14,462 nt of DNA from Enteropsectra breve (taxonomy: Eukaryota; Microsporidia): positions 1 through 14,462 of the forward strand of contig JALPMN010000520.1 in assembly GCA_024243835.1 (NCBI GenBank), read 5' to 3'. Below are positions 1 to 7,584 of this stretch, in pieces (within the stretch, counting starts at the first letter, position 1; each line of letters begins with the position of its first letter). The notes below the pieces were generated by a model. It saw nothing but the letters and a program-made list of their open reading frames with translations. It did no database searches and was not told the origin of the DNA. Both the position numbers and the translations under genes were made by a program.

Positions 1-746
1 CAAAATTAAGAGAATGATTCACACTGTCAGTTTCGTATCCTATTTCTCTCTGAATTGCAGCATTTGCAGGCCACTGATCACTGTGAAATATTGGATACAA
101 AGTCGCCTTATCTCTTTTGTCCATAATTAAAGCATATCCAAGGCCAGGACTATATGATGTATCAACGATGCCAAATGCCCATAAATCTGTTTCTGGCCAG
201 TTTCCCACATTATATTTAGGTTTGTGGTTTAGTTTTGTTTCATCGATTTGACAAATGATACCCGGACCACCTAATCTGATATCTAGTGTGCTATAATGTA
301 TAGAACCCCTTTGCCGTAGATTTTTATATATTAGTTTCACTGTTGTAGAAGGGATTCTGATATCATCTACTGCTTCTTTTACTTGCTTTCCTTTAAGCCA
401 ATAGATGACAACCAGATACATATCAACTAAATGAATGCGATAAGGCTCAAAAAACTGTTTGCTCTAACGGATCTGGTTGTTCTCCTCTTTTCGCAGCCAT
501 TGCTGAAGCACTCCATGCATAACCATCAAGTACAGTATTTTGAACTACAAACTACATTTGTTGCTGGCAAGAGGTGTAAAATAAAATTGGAGAAAGCATC
601 CTTTTCAACTGAAAGCACCTTTTTATATCTACTTTTAATTCTCTTTTTAACAGAATTACATCTTCTAGTTTTATCGCCATTAGGGTAAATTTTTCAAAAC
701 CTGAGTTGTTATCTGCCCCAGGGGGAAGATGACGTCCCAGATCCAA
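1..746 (-). pseudogene. Merlin/IS1016-type (ISXO2-like) transposase M1, broken and partial
   Basis: This is a DDE transposase of the Merlin/IS1016 group, read right to left and cut by the window edge. The catalytic part is open from 463 to 1. It shows QIDET (first Asp), then WAFGIVD, then HSDQWPAN (second Asp) and VNHSLNF; the third acidic residue lies outside the window. The N-terminal part runs from an ATG at 746, or more probably 680 (MAIKLEDVILLKREL), into a degenerate zinc ribbon. Between about 550 and 464 the frame is damaged: a TAG follows CQQQM, a frameshift lies after DGYAW, and a second frameshift falls in a T-run before FEPYRIHL. Each reading frame carries the expected next family block, so this is one decayed gene and not several small ORFs. 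The family assignment is firm and the exact start is not. Confidence 0.85.
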
Positions 747-1129
747 TATTAGTTTAGTAACTAGTGGTTAGTCACGACATTGATAAAGCCTAAAATCGAC
801 GAGTTTAGCAACTAAGTGAAAAAGGCTTGAACTAAAATAACTCCAGAGATTGTTGCCAATGCCCTTATTTCTGGATATTTATTTCCATATCAGTCCTTTG
901 AAGAAACGGCTATAAATAAGCATGAACGAATAGGCCCTCTTCTAAGAAACGCTAGTGAAACCAAACCCAAGAGAGTCTTTTGGTAACCAATAGTCATATT
1001 GAATCTGTTGAGTTAGCTATTTTTTCAGAAGAATAACAATAAAATATTTAAAAAAACCTCATATTATAAGCCTTCCCGGGCTTCTATTAGATTTTTTTGG
1101 ATGATTGAAAATATAAGCTCGAGCCTTAA
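747..1129. other. Intergenic stretch, no gene recognised
   Basis: No supported coding segment on either strand. The only structure seen is a direct repeat of about 17 bp, AGTTTAGTAACTAGTGG at 751-767 and AGTTTAGCAACTAAGTG at 802-818. It lies just upstream of M1 on that element's strand and could belong to its end, but no matching right end is in the window. Confidence 0.4.
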
Positions 1130-1408
1130 TTATGCGAAAACCGGTAGCTTGACATGATTTGCAATTAGTTTATTTTTAATATAAGTTAATGGCTGGGTGC
1201 AGATATGTGCATTGAAATCTTTTAACACATAATTGCCTTCTTTATTTTTCCTGGCCTTGAACTCAAAACTACAAGCCGAGTCTACACACACCATTTTATA
1301 TGCGGAGCTTTTACTCTGTATTATTCGCCCTGTCCGCTGCGTTTTTATATTATATTCAAATAAAAAGAGGCGTATGGCCTCCCTGTCCTTAAAAAACTCT
1401 TCTCGCAT
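1130..1408 (-). pseudogene. Mutator-like (MULE) transposase, N-terminal zinc-finger fragment
   Basis: A 92-residue open frame resembling the N-terminal DNA-binding domain of MuDR/MULE transposases (WRKY-GCM1 type zinc finger). A leading block FFKDREAIRLFLFEYNI is followed by C41-X4-C46, a basic stretch (FKARKNKEGNY), and H68-X-C70 in NAHIC. The DDE domain that should follow for several hundred residues is absent: the frame stops after HVKLPVFA, and I could not trace it in other frames between 750 and 1130. Upstream of the ATG at 1408 the same frame has two TGA codons, so the start is plausible. It is best read as a truncated element. A small domesticated zinc-finger protein is possible but unsupported. 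Confidence 0.55.
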
Positions 1409-1558
1409 TCACCCTGCTCATTGTTCATGGAAACAGATGAAAACATTTTTTAATATTGTTAACATTTGTTTCTAACTTATTATTTAATGAAAAATTCACG
1501 GGCTAAAATTTTTACAAATTTTTTAGTCGTATCATAACGATAATTATATTAATTTTGG

Positions 1559-1582
1559 GGCTCAGGGTCGTAATATTCAGCC
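1559..1582 (+). repeat. M2 left terminal inverted repeat
   Basis: Begins GGCTCAGGGTCGTAATATTC. It is the reverse complement of 4723-4746 with one mismatch (T versus A at the tenth base). A further inverted copy lies inside the element at 1616-1634. Confidence 0.85.
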
Positions 1583-1634
1583 ATTTGAATTAAAAAATTT
1601 TATGACAATGAATTTGGCTGAATATTACGGCCCT
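1564..1634. repeat. Left-end hairpin of M2: inverted internal copy of the TIR
   Basis: AGGGTCGTAATATTCAGCC (1564-1582) is followed, after a 33-nt AT-rich spacer, by its inverted copy GGCTGAATATTACGGCCCT (1616-1634). The arms match at 18 of 19 positions. The second arm lies just before the transposase reading frame, so the left end can fold back on itself while the right end cannot. M6 has the same layout. Confidence 0.8.
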
Positions 1635-2452
1635 ATTGGGCGCAATAAGTGAAAAAGGTGAGCTTGTAGATGAATACTATTTGCTGGGAGAGCCATTGAA
1701 TGATACTTCAGTTATTTTTGTTGATAATGAAAAAGCTATTCATTATGGATTGGCAGGTAGCTATCTATCTTCTGAAAACAATGTAATCATTGCGATCATT
1801 TAGTGCGAATATGCAAATATGAGTATGCACATAATGGCCTTGCATTTAGGTGTTTTAATATTGGCTGCCGAAGACACCAAAGCATTACAGAAAACTTATA
1901 TATCAGTAAGCCAGCGATAAAATTATGTGATATTTTTAGAATAAGTTATAAGTGGATTGAAATTGCTCTAAAAAATGTTTTAAATAATCTGCAGGTTTCA
2001 AAATCAACTTATCATAAAGTTAAGCACAATACTAATTTATTTCTTGATGATTATTATGCTGTTTCTGAATGTAGGCTTGCTGGTGCAGCATGCAATATCT
2101 AAATAGATGAAACGGCAATATGCCATGGTACGCTTCATTTCCGTCCATCTCAACTAGATGATGATTTTCCGGTATATCGTGGTTCGTTGGGTTAATTGAA
2201 TAAAACACTGGCCACATTAAATAACAAAATAGTTCCTGATAAAAAAATAGAAACTTTTAAAAATCTTTTGGCTAGAAATGTTAATCGGAGTACAACAGTG
2301 ATCATCAATGGATACGTTTCTGATCCTGCTGTTGTTAAATCTATCGATGGGCATCATATTATTGTTAATCATTCCCAGGGCTTAAGAAATCAGGCAGGCT
2401 TCCATACGAAAAATATCGAAAATTAATGGTCATTGCTTAAATAAGAAATTAA

Positions 2453-2484
2453 TGGCGTATCCGGATTTTTGCATATGCAAAAAT
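2453..2484 (+). repeat. Harbinger left TIR
   Basis: Contains TCCGGATTTTTGCATATGCA, the same 25-base block (2460-2484) as the right end. Beyond it the left end diverges (TTTTTCTC), so it is only half palindromic. The preceding TAA (2450-2452) is the target duplication. Confidence 0.8.
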
Positions 2485-2538
2485 TTTTCTCTTAAAACTA
2501 AACAATATTTTTCAATGAGCATTGATTTTTTAAAAAAT

Positions 2539-2570
2539 GTCCGGACAAAAAGAGTTTTGCATATGCAAAA
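2539..2570. repeat. Subterminal palindromes in the Harbinger left end
   Basis: TGTCCGGACA (2539-2548, a perfect palindrome) is followed by TTTTGCATATGCAAAA (2555-2570, also perfect). These repeat the two motifs of the TIR in rearranged order. They are likely binding sites for the transposase or its Myb-like partner; this is an inference from position and repetition. Confidence 0.65.
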
Positions 2571-2640
2571 AAATATTTTGCGTATATAATTTTCTATATG
2601 CATCGAGGCATGTGGAATTTTTTTCTTTTAAATACCTCAA

Positions 2641-3229
2641 ATGAGCTATAACTGGAGCAACAAAAACTTAGAAAATTTGGTAAGTCTCCGATGCAGCGCT
2701 GATTGGGAAGGTAGATTCTGCGTGCAGGAAGGGAAGGCACGACAAATCGGGTAACTGTGGGAGGCTATTGCTGCAGAAATTGATCTCGAGACTACTGGAG
2801 TTGATGCAAGAACTCAGTTTAATTATCTCTTGAATCAATTTAAAAAGCACGATTTAAAAGCCAAAAAAAGCGGAGAAGGAGTTGTCAAATGGAGATTCTA
2901 TAAACTTTTTAAAGATAATTTTATTAAAAATCCAGTAATATCCCCGTTGCACTGATTGATACTTCCACGAATCCTGCAGTTAAACTATCGATCATAACGA
3001 ATTTCTGAAACTTCACAATCAGAAAATGACCATACTATGAATAAAAAGAGCATTTTCAGGCATCCTCTGCTGCTGTAATGGATAAAATTCTTAATTCGCT
3101 TGAAAAACACAATCAAATCTTTAAAAACTTAATTGAAATGGATTAAATTCTGTTAACACTGAAATCTTAAGCTTGAAAGAAGAAATAGCAAAACTAAATG
3201 AAAAACTTGAAAGTTATAAAAAAAGTTAA
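2641..3229 (+). pseudogene. Harbinger-associated Myb/SANT-like DNA-binding protein, decayed
   Basis: Harbinger elements usually encode a Myb/SANT-like protein that binds the ends and helps bring in the transposase. From an ATG at 2641 the frame gives NWSNKNLENLVSL, then LWEAIAAEIDL, QFNYLLNQFKKHDLKAKKSG and VVKWRFYKLF. This Trp-rich three-helix pattern fits the Myb/SANT-like (MADF-related) group. In-frame stops are TAA at 2752 and TGA at 2953. After several shifts a C-terminal helical tail follows, DKILNSLEKHNQIFKNLIEM and NTEILSLKEEIAKLNEKLES, which looks like a short coiled coil and ends at TAA 3227-3229. It converges on the transposase gene, leaving about 20 bp between the two stops. The identification rests on pattern and context. 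Confidence 0.65.
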
Positions 3230-3249
3230 ATTAATATTTTTTCCTCTAA

Positions 3250-4238
3250 TTAATTATCTTCATTTTGTGAACGTAAAAATTCTTCAACAGAATCCAATTT
3301 ATGCATTTCAATAATATTATGAACTATACAAGCGAAATAAAATAGACCTACTGCTGCAGCCTTTTCACCATTTTTTTGGGTGATCTAAAGCGTTTAAATC
3401 TTCCTTTAATTCTTCCAATTGTACACTCTACGCGAATTCTTTGCATGAATAATCTGTTATCATAAGTCTCTTGATCAGTATCTAGTGTTCCTCGAAATGG
3501 AGTAAGCAGTTTATCAGAAGACGGATAGGCAGAATCACCAATAATAAAAAATAGTGTTTGAACAGCAGAATCAACATATTCTTTGAAAGATGAATGATGA
3601 TAAACATAAGAATCATGGCAGCTACCTGGATACCCGCCGAATAGATCTCTTACTATATAATCAGCATCTACCACAATTTGATATACAGCAGAGTGCCAGC
3701 CTTTTCTATTTATATATTGAGAAGAGTTGTACTTAGGTGCATCAATGGGAATATGTGTACCATCAACAGTGAGAATTGTGCCATTTAAATTTGAAATATT
3801 ACTAAATTTATCTGCAAGAACCCTCATTTCTTCTGCTCTTTGCGGTAACTTAATATAAATTGGGCCCAGCAATTCGTTAAAATCATTAATAAGGCTTTTT
3901 AAATTATCAAAAATAGTGCTAGAGGGTTCTCCAAATTTTTCTGCAACTGCTCTATAGCTAATATCATGCATGGAATAATAAACTAGCAAATGTAAATATT
4001 TTACATTTCAATCGGTTTGAGCTTTATTACTTCTTGCAAAATATATTTCTCGAATTGATTGCATGCAAGAGCGAGACATTCGATAAGTGCTTTTAAACTG
4101 TGCATCATCGTAAAGTTCTAATGATAGTCTATACCCAGACTCATCATATATCGGTATTCTTGGCAAAGGTAAGTACATCTATTCTTCTTTGTCTTCATAT
4201 AGAAGTTCAAGCAGTAAAGTTCTTCGTGAATTAATCAT
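3250..4238 (-). pseudogene. PIF/Harbinger (HARBI1-like, DDE_4) transposase, near-complete
   Basis: One frame covers about 329 residues from the ATG at 4238 to the TAA at 3252-3250, close to the usual HARBI1-type length. It starts MINSRRTLLLELLYEDKEE. The HTH-like part contains HDISYRAVAEKFGEPSSTIF. The catalytic triad is visible: D159 in TVDGTHI, D235 in GDSAYP and E271 in VECTIGRIKGRF, with NRKGWHS and YPGSCHDS between them. The family's terminal block follows as FYFACIVHNIIE. Only three lesions are seen: TAG at 4181-4179, TGA at 4010-4008 (plausibly Trp, TDxNVKYLHLL), and one missing A in the A7 run at 3377-3371, which shifts the frame before KAAAVGLFYFAC. The longest intact piece is 3989-3348. 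The superfamily is secure. Confidence 0.9.
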
Positions 4239-4304
4239 GGCTCAGCTTTTTGTAAAACATTTGTTATAAACATAACTATACTATTAAATTAGATAAAATT
4301 TCAT

Positions 4305-4324
4305 TTTTCTATGCGCATAGAAAA
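4305..4324. repeat. 20-bp perfect palindrome in the Harbinger right subterminal region
   Basis: TTTTCTATGCGCATAGAAAA is its own reverse complement. The left end has a related half-site, TTTTCTATATGCAT, at about 2590-2603. It sits 6 bp inside the larger terminal palindrome and upstream of the transposase start, so it could be a protein-binding site or a promoter element. Confidence 0.7.
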
Positions 4325-4330
4325 TTTGTA

Positions 4331-4367
4331 TCCGGATTTTTGCATATGCAAAAATCCGGACATGCCC
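4331..4367 (-). repeat. Harbinger right TIR with a 30-bp perfect palindrome
   Basis: 4331-4360 is a perfect 30-bp palindrome made of TCCGGATTTTT, a GCATATGC centre, and AAAAATCCGGA. The end continues CATGCCC and then TAA (4368-4370), the target duplication. The left end carries the same 25-base block but lacks the closing half. Confidence 0.85.
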
Positions 4368-4722
4368 TAAAAAAGAAAGGAGTATTAAAAATCAACCTGA
4401 TAGTATTCTTGAAAGAATTTTATTTTTAGATATTGTAATCTGAAGTACAACAAATGACGCGAAATAGCTAATAGTTGGTGTATGATTTTATCACATGCAT
4501 TTAAAGTCAGAACAATAAATTAATTGTGCCAGTCAGTTAATATTTTAATGTGTGTATGCATATTTTATATTTGATCACTATTGGTTAGTTAGCTTTAGTT
4601 AGTTAGATTGTTGGTTAGCTTTGTTGTTTTGGTGTATTTCATGATTTTTTTACCTTATGTGCTATTTGATATTTTGTAAGGGTTTGTTGTAATTCCTATG
4701 GGAAATAAAGATTTTTTTGAGT

Positions 4723-4746
4723 GGCTGAATATTACGTCCCTGAGCC
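4723..4746 (-). repeat. M2 right terminal inverted repeat
   Basis: GGCTGAATATTACGTCCCTG followed by AGCC; the reverse complement of 1559-1582 with one mismatch. It confirms that M2 extends across the nested Harbinger. Confidence 0.85.
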
Positions 4747-4994
4747 AATTATTGTAATTTTTTCATCGTTTAGTAAATTTTGTTGCAAATATGTACATTT
4801 AATTTAATTATTGTAAGTGCTTCATCCTCTTTTCTTATTCATACATATTTCTTTCATCATCTTTTCTCGTGATAACAAAGTCATATGTATCTTTCATTGT
4901 TTTATGTTAGTTATAAGCTTCAATTTTCTTTGGTAATCTTGACATCTGTGTTGAATGATTATTACATTTCTAAATTTACTTAAAAACCCATCTT

Positions 4995-5831
4995 ATGAAT
5001 AATCTTTCTGATATTGACATGGTGGATAGCACATAGATTGATAAGCTAGCGGATTCTCTTCAGAAACTCATGAGAGAGCCAGAGCCCCGACAGAAGATAA
5101 CACTGGCAGTAGCCGATTTAGAATTTAACTGAAGCAAGTTGAAAAGGACAGCAGATTCAAAGTCTTGGGTGACAATGAAAAAATTTTTTGCACTAAGTTC
5201 GGCAGAGAGGGAAATCATCGAGTGGAATGATAACAAGCTAGAGGTGGAACGCCAGATAGGAAAGATTTCATAGTATAAGTGGAAAGAAAGGGCGCTCGAA
5301 AGGTTTGGCGCGCCACATCTCACGCTGGGTGATTACTTCCAGTCCTACCAGAACAAAGAAGAGGAAATTGAGGACTCTGTTTGATGAATGAAAGTGAGTG
5401 GAAGGAAACTTAAATTAACTGGGCCAGTAAGACTGCAGGCGATAAAACAAGAAATCTCGAATTATCCAAGGCAAATATTGACAGTGTTAGCTAGAGAAAA
5501 AAGAGTTAGCCTTAAACTGGTCACGAAGCTTAAGGAAATTGAAAGCATTGAAAAACGATTTATGGTGCAGAAAGAGGCTAAATATTCGAGAGTGGATGCG
5601 CCAATTAAGGTTTTCACAAGAAATCGAAAAGTAATATGCTATAGTTGTCAGAGGGAAGGGCATATAGCTTCAAAGTGCCCAAATCGTAACAAAATTGAAG
5701 TTAATGCAATTGAGAAAGCTGACGCAGTAAATTTGGATGAATCCTCTTCAATTTTTTTCTTTAAATGGAGCGTTGTTCCAATTTTGATCCTGGCGCGGAA
5801 GATAATTATGTCTAACTACAAAAAAACTTAG
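4995..5831 (+). pseudogene. Gag-like protein with CCHC zinc knuckle (Ty3/gypsy-like), decayed
   Basis: From the ATG at 4995 (MNNLSDIDMVDS) to the TAG at 5829 one frame stays readable for 279 codons with no frameshift, broken only by TAG 5034, TGA 5130, TAG 5271 and TGA TGA 5382-5387. The middle is charged and helical, as in retroelement Gag. At 5637-5678 lies CYSCQREGHIASKC, a C-X2-C-X4-H-X4-C nucleocapsid knuckle, followed by PNRNKIEVNAIEK. Just after it another frame reads LNGALFQF and then, one base out, DPGAEDNYV (Asp at 5786). This resembles an aspartic protease D-x-G-A active site. Reverse transcriptase and LTRs were not found nearby. The knuckle is clear; the Ty3/gypsy assignment is likely but rests on the knuckle followed by the protease order. 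Confidence 0.65.
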
Positions 5832-6236
5832 TTTACTTAATTGTCGCTTTCATAAACTTTTAGGAATGTCCCTAGCATACTCTTAAGCTTTGCTCACCGT
5901 CGCCTCATTATTAGTGTATGTTGGCTGGCCACACAGGCTTTATTCCCATTTATCCTTTATTGAATTCTTTGTACTTTTGAACTGTTTATTGCTCAAATAT
6001 ACTTTTTATACAATTCAGGCACATCTCTATTTTTATGCATCATTATGTCATTTTATATTTTTGTAGAACTTTATTTATGTCAGATCTTTTTAGATATATA
6101 TTCTTTCTTACTTCTATCTTTCCTATTCAAATTCATATTTTTGTTTTTTTCAGGTTTTTGTTCCTAACTCATACTCTTATTTTTACTGTTTTTTGCTCTC
6201 TGCACTTCTTCCTGGTTATTCCCCTGTATTTTCAGC
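5832..6236. other. Pyrimidine-rich non-coding stretch
   Basis: No supported gene. The + strand is T-rich and C-rich. The only long + strand frame in this area (from 6035) has the low-complexity Phe/Leu composition expected from translating the complement of an A/G-rich tail. It is most simply the 3' untranslated part of the LINE-like fragment on the minus strand, plus the decayed downstream part of the gag element. Confidence 0.4.
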
Positions 6237-6764
6237 TCATTTATTTTTGTCGGGCGCTTTTGTCTTATAGTCCATATTGCTGGCAAAATATTCTCTATAT
6301 ATTGTTCCAGACTCTTTTTTGCAGTTCATTCCTGCACCGAGCATAAATCCTGCTACACCGCATGACTGTTCTCTCCGTGCATAGGTGGTACTCTTGGGCT
6401 CATGGATTCTCATATATACTCTGTTGCTTTTGAGTCCATTTCCAGCGCAGAAAAGCATGTGTATCAGGTTTTCTTTCCTATCATCGTGGCACATCATACA
6501 TCTGCCCTTATCCTCTGCCGGTATTCTCCTCATTCTCACTAAGTCATCAGTCATCGGAATGGCGTTGCATCTCAGCCGTATCAGAAACACCATATGTCTC
6601 ACAGCAAGCATTAAGCCTGATAGGACAAAACGCGGTAGTAATGGATACTCCACAAAAGACTTAGGGTCTACTGAATTATCATCGTACCGACAAAAATGAT
6701 AGGCACGATAATTCAGTAAAGCAAAAAAAATAAAAAAATAATCCATGAATAGAGAAGAGAACAT
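6237..6764 (-). pseudogene. 3' piece of a LINE-like ORF (C-terminal CCHC domain), 5'-truncated
   Basis: The frame runs 6764-6237, but the protein-like part begins near residue 33 (about 6668): DPKSFVEYPLLPRFVLSG, RHMVFLIRLRCNAIPMTDD and RMRRIPAEDKG. A zinc motif follows at C89-X2-C92-X9-H102-X3-C106 (CMMCHDDRKENLIHMLFC). This layout is typical of the C-terminus of non-LTR retrotransposon proteins, downstream of the reverse transcriptase. The first 32 residues (MFSSLFMDYFFIFFALL) look like translated non-coding DNA. The break at 6668 coincides with a hairpin that may be the end of Merlin M3. 5' truncation is also normal for LINE copies. The exact clade (for example R4/Dong-like) cannot be decided from this piece. 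Confidence 0.5.
6669..6718. repeat. Hairpin, candidate left end of Merlin M3
   Basis: TACTGAATTATC (6669-6680) and GATAATTCAGTA (6707-6718) are perfect 12-bp inverted arms, with further pairing (CGT/ACG) inside. It starts where the LINE-like homology stops and lies about 110 bp before the M3 transposase frame. This is the same position as the left-end hairpins of M2 and M6. A weak match to its inner arm, TAGGCACATTACAG, occurs at 7737-7750 and could be the right end. Confidence 0.4.
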
Positions 6765-6779
6765 CTTTAGTTTATTTAG

Positions 6780-7584
6780 TCAATCGAAGGGGAGTATGAA
6801 TTTATCATCGCAAATAGCATAATACCAGTAGAAAAAGCTTGTCCTAAATGCAAAAGAGTTGCATCTTTTAAAATAATCACAAGAAGTGGGGAGAGAACTA
6901 TAATATATAAATGTACGAAAAAAGGGTGCTAATCTAGAGAATCAATCTGCTCTTCAAAAATGTACTTCCAAAATTATTTTTTTTTGATTTATGGATTGCT
7001 TACAAATCTCTCATTCAACCAAATCAAAAACTATATTGTTGTTAGTGATCATACAATATCAAAGCAAGAAAACGCTTTAGGGATGCACTAGCTGAATATA
7101 GTGATAATAATAGAATCATAATTGGAGAAAATGAAATCATCGTTGAGTGTGATGAAATGGTTATTGGAAGGAGGGGCATAATAAGAAATCCAACTTCCAC
7201 GGATGATGTAGCTGTAGATATTATATGGATCGTTGGTGCCATAGATAGCACCCCTCAAAGAAAATTTATACTTAAAAGAGTTCCAAATAGAAGAATTGAA
7301 AGTATTACTGCTACTCTAGAGGGTAAATAGTAGAAAGATCACTATTCCACATAGATAGCCATCCTCGCTACTCGCAAGTTGCTGAGAATTTAAATCTTAT
7401 ACATCGTGTTGTAAATCATTCTCATGGTTTTATAAGCCCTGATGGTACACACACTAAAAATATTGAAGGATTCTAGGCTTATTTTAAAACTGAGATGCGC
7501 AGTCAGCATAGTGTGTTAAGAAGCGAAATAGATGCTTAGATAGAAGAATTTAGCTTTCTGCGGGGATATTTAAAAAAACTATGA
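6780..7584 (+). pseudogene. Merlin-type transposase M3, decayed
   Basis: A third Merlin lineage in this window. The zinc ribbon is complete, ACPKCKRVA then YKCTKKGC (C-X2-C and C-X4-C), and is followed at once by a TAA. Next come KNYIVVSDHTISK and, after a frameshift near 7065, RKRFRDALAEYS. The catalytic blocks are VECDEMVIGRRG (first Asp), IIWIVGAIDS, and then, after stops at about 7328 and another frameshift, FHIDSHPRYSQV (second Asp), RVVNHSHGF and HTKNIEGF (Glu). Two TAG codons stand where Trp is expected or likely: IEGFxAYFKTEM and IDAxIEEFSFL. The frame ends with TGA at 7582-7584. All three catalytic positions survive, but the gene is broken in at least five places. No intact start codon is seen. 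Confidence 0.8.

Larger units (their letters stand above)
2453..4367 (-). mobile_element. PIF/Harbinger element nested in M2
   Basis: The 1.9-kb element is flanked by TAA on both sides (2450-2452 and 4368-4370), the TTA/TAA three-base target duplication typical of PIF/Harbinger. Its ends are inverted: left TGGCGTATCCGGATTTTTGC, right (read inward) GGGCATGTCCGGATTTTTGC. It carries the two divergent or convergent genes expected of this superfamily: a Myb/SANT-like protein (+) and a DDE transposase (-), here convergent. Removing the element and one TAA joins GAA ATT AA to A AAA GAA in the M2 transposase frame without a shift, which confirms both boundaries. Confidence 0.9.
1642..4443 (+). pseudogene. 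M2 Merlin-type transposase pseudogene, split by Harbinger
   Basis: This is the same lineage as the M6 gene at the right edge. Matching blocks in order are LLGEPLNDTSVIFVDNEKAI (about 1674-1735), a zinc ribbon remnant ending FRCFNIGC, NLYISKPAIKLC, IDETAICHGTL (2103-2135), PSQLDDDFP, RSTTVIINGY, IIVNHSQG and HTKNIEN. After the Harbinger insertion the C-terminus resumes at 4371 (KKERSIKNQPDSILERILFL) and stops at 4441-4443. Damage includes a TAG at 1801 and a TAA at 2100 where M6 has a Gln codon (VQVDET). There are also a one-base loss near 2170, a TAA at 2424 and a TAA at 2442. The second catalytic Asp appears as Asn (TTVIINGY against TTVITDEW in M5). The gene is certainly non-functional, and its family assignment is firm. 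Confidence 0.85.
1559..4746 (+). mobile_element. Merlin element M2, containing a nested Harbinger element
   Basis: The element is bounded by 24-bp inverted repeats (1559-1582 and 4723-4746) that match at 23 of 24 positions and begin GGCTCAGGG. Without the nested Harbinger (2453-4367 plus one TAA) it would be about 1.27 kb, a normal Merlin size. The 8-bp flanks, AATTTTGG at 1551-1558 and AATTATTG at 4747-4754, match at 6 of 8 positions and may be a decayed target duplication. Between the transposase end (4443) and the right TIR there are about 280 bp of non-coding sequence with repeated GTTAGTTAG-like motifs. Confidence 0.8.

Noticed and set aside
431..688. Plus-strand frame of 85 codons
   Set aside because: Shadow of the M1 transposase on the minus strand, which carries family motifs.
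1564..1634. A separate 70-80 bp MITE at the M2 left end
   Set aside because: No target duplication around it, and its outer arm is the M2 TIR itself, matched by the right end at 4723-4746. M6 has the same layout.
5060..5323. Minus-strand frame of 87 codons
   Set aside because: Antisense of the gag-like pseudogene; no recognisable motif.
6035..6699. Two plus-strand frames rich in Phe, Leu and Ser (6035-6346, 6385-6699)
   Set aside because: They are the complement of the LINE-like fragment and its A/G-rich 3' tail, with low-complexity composition and no motif.
7042..7251. Minus-strand frame of 69 codons
   Set aside because: Antisense of the M3 transposase; no motif of its own.
2100..7530. 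RIP-like mutation (CpA to TpA) as the cause of the stops
   Set aside because: Some stops fit (Gln codon to TAA at 2100, Trp to TAG in M3). Others, such as the TAA codons at 2424 and 2442, are not simple C-to-T or G-to-A changes at the aligned residues. Most C-to-T stop changes involve CpA anyway, so the bias is not diagnostic without a dinucleotide test.
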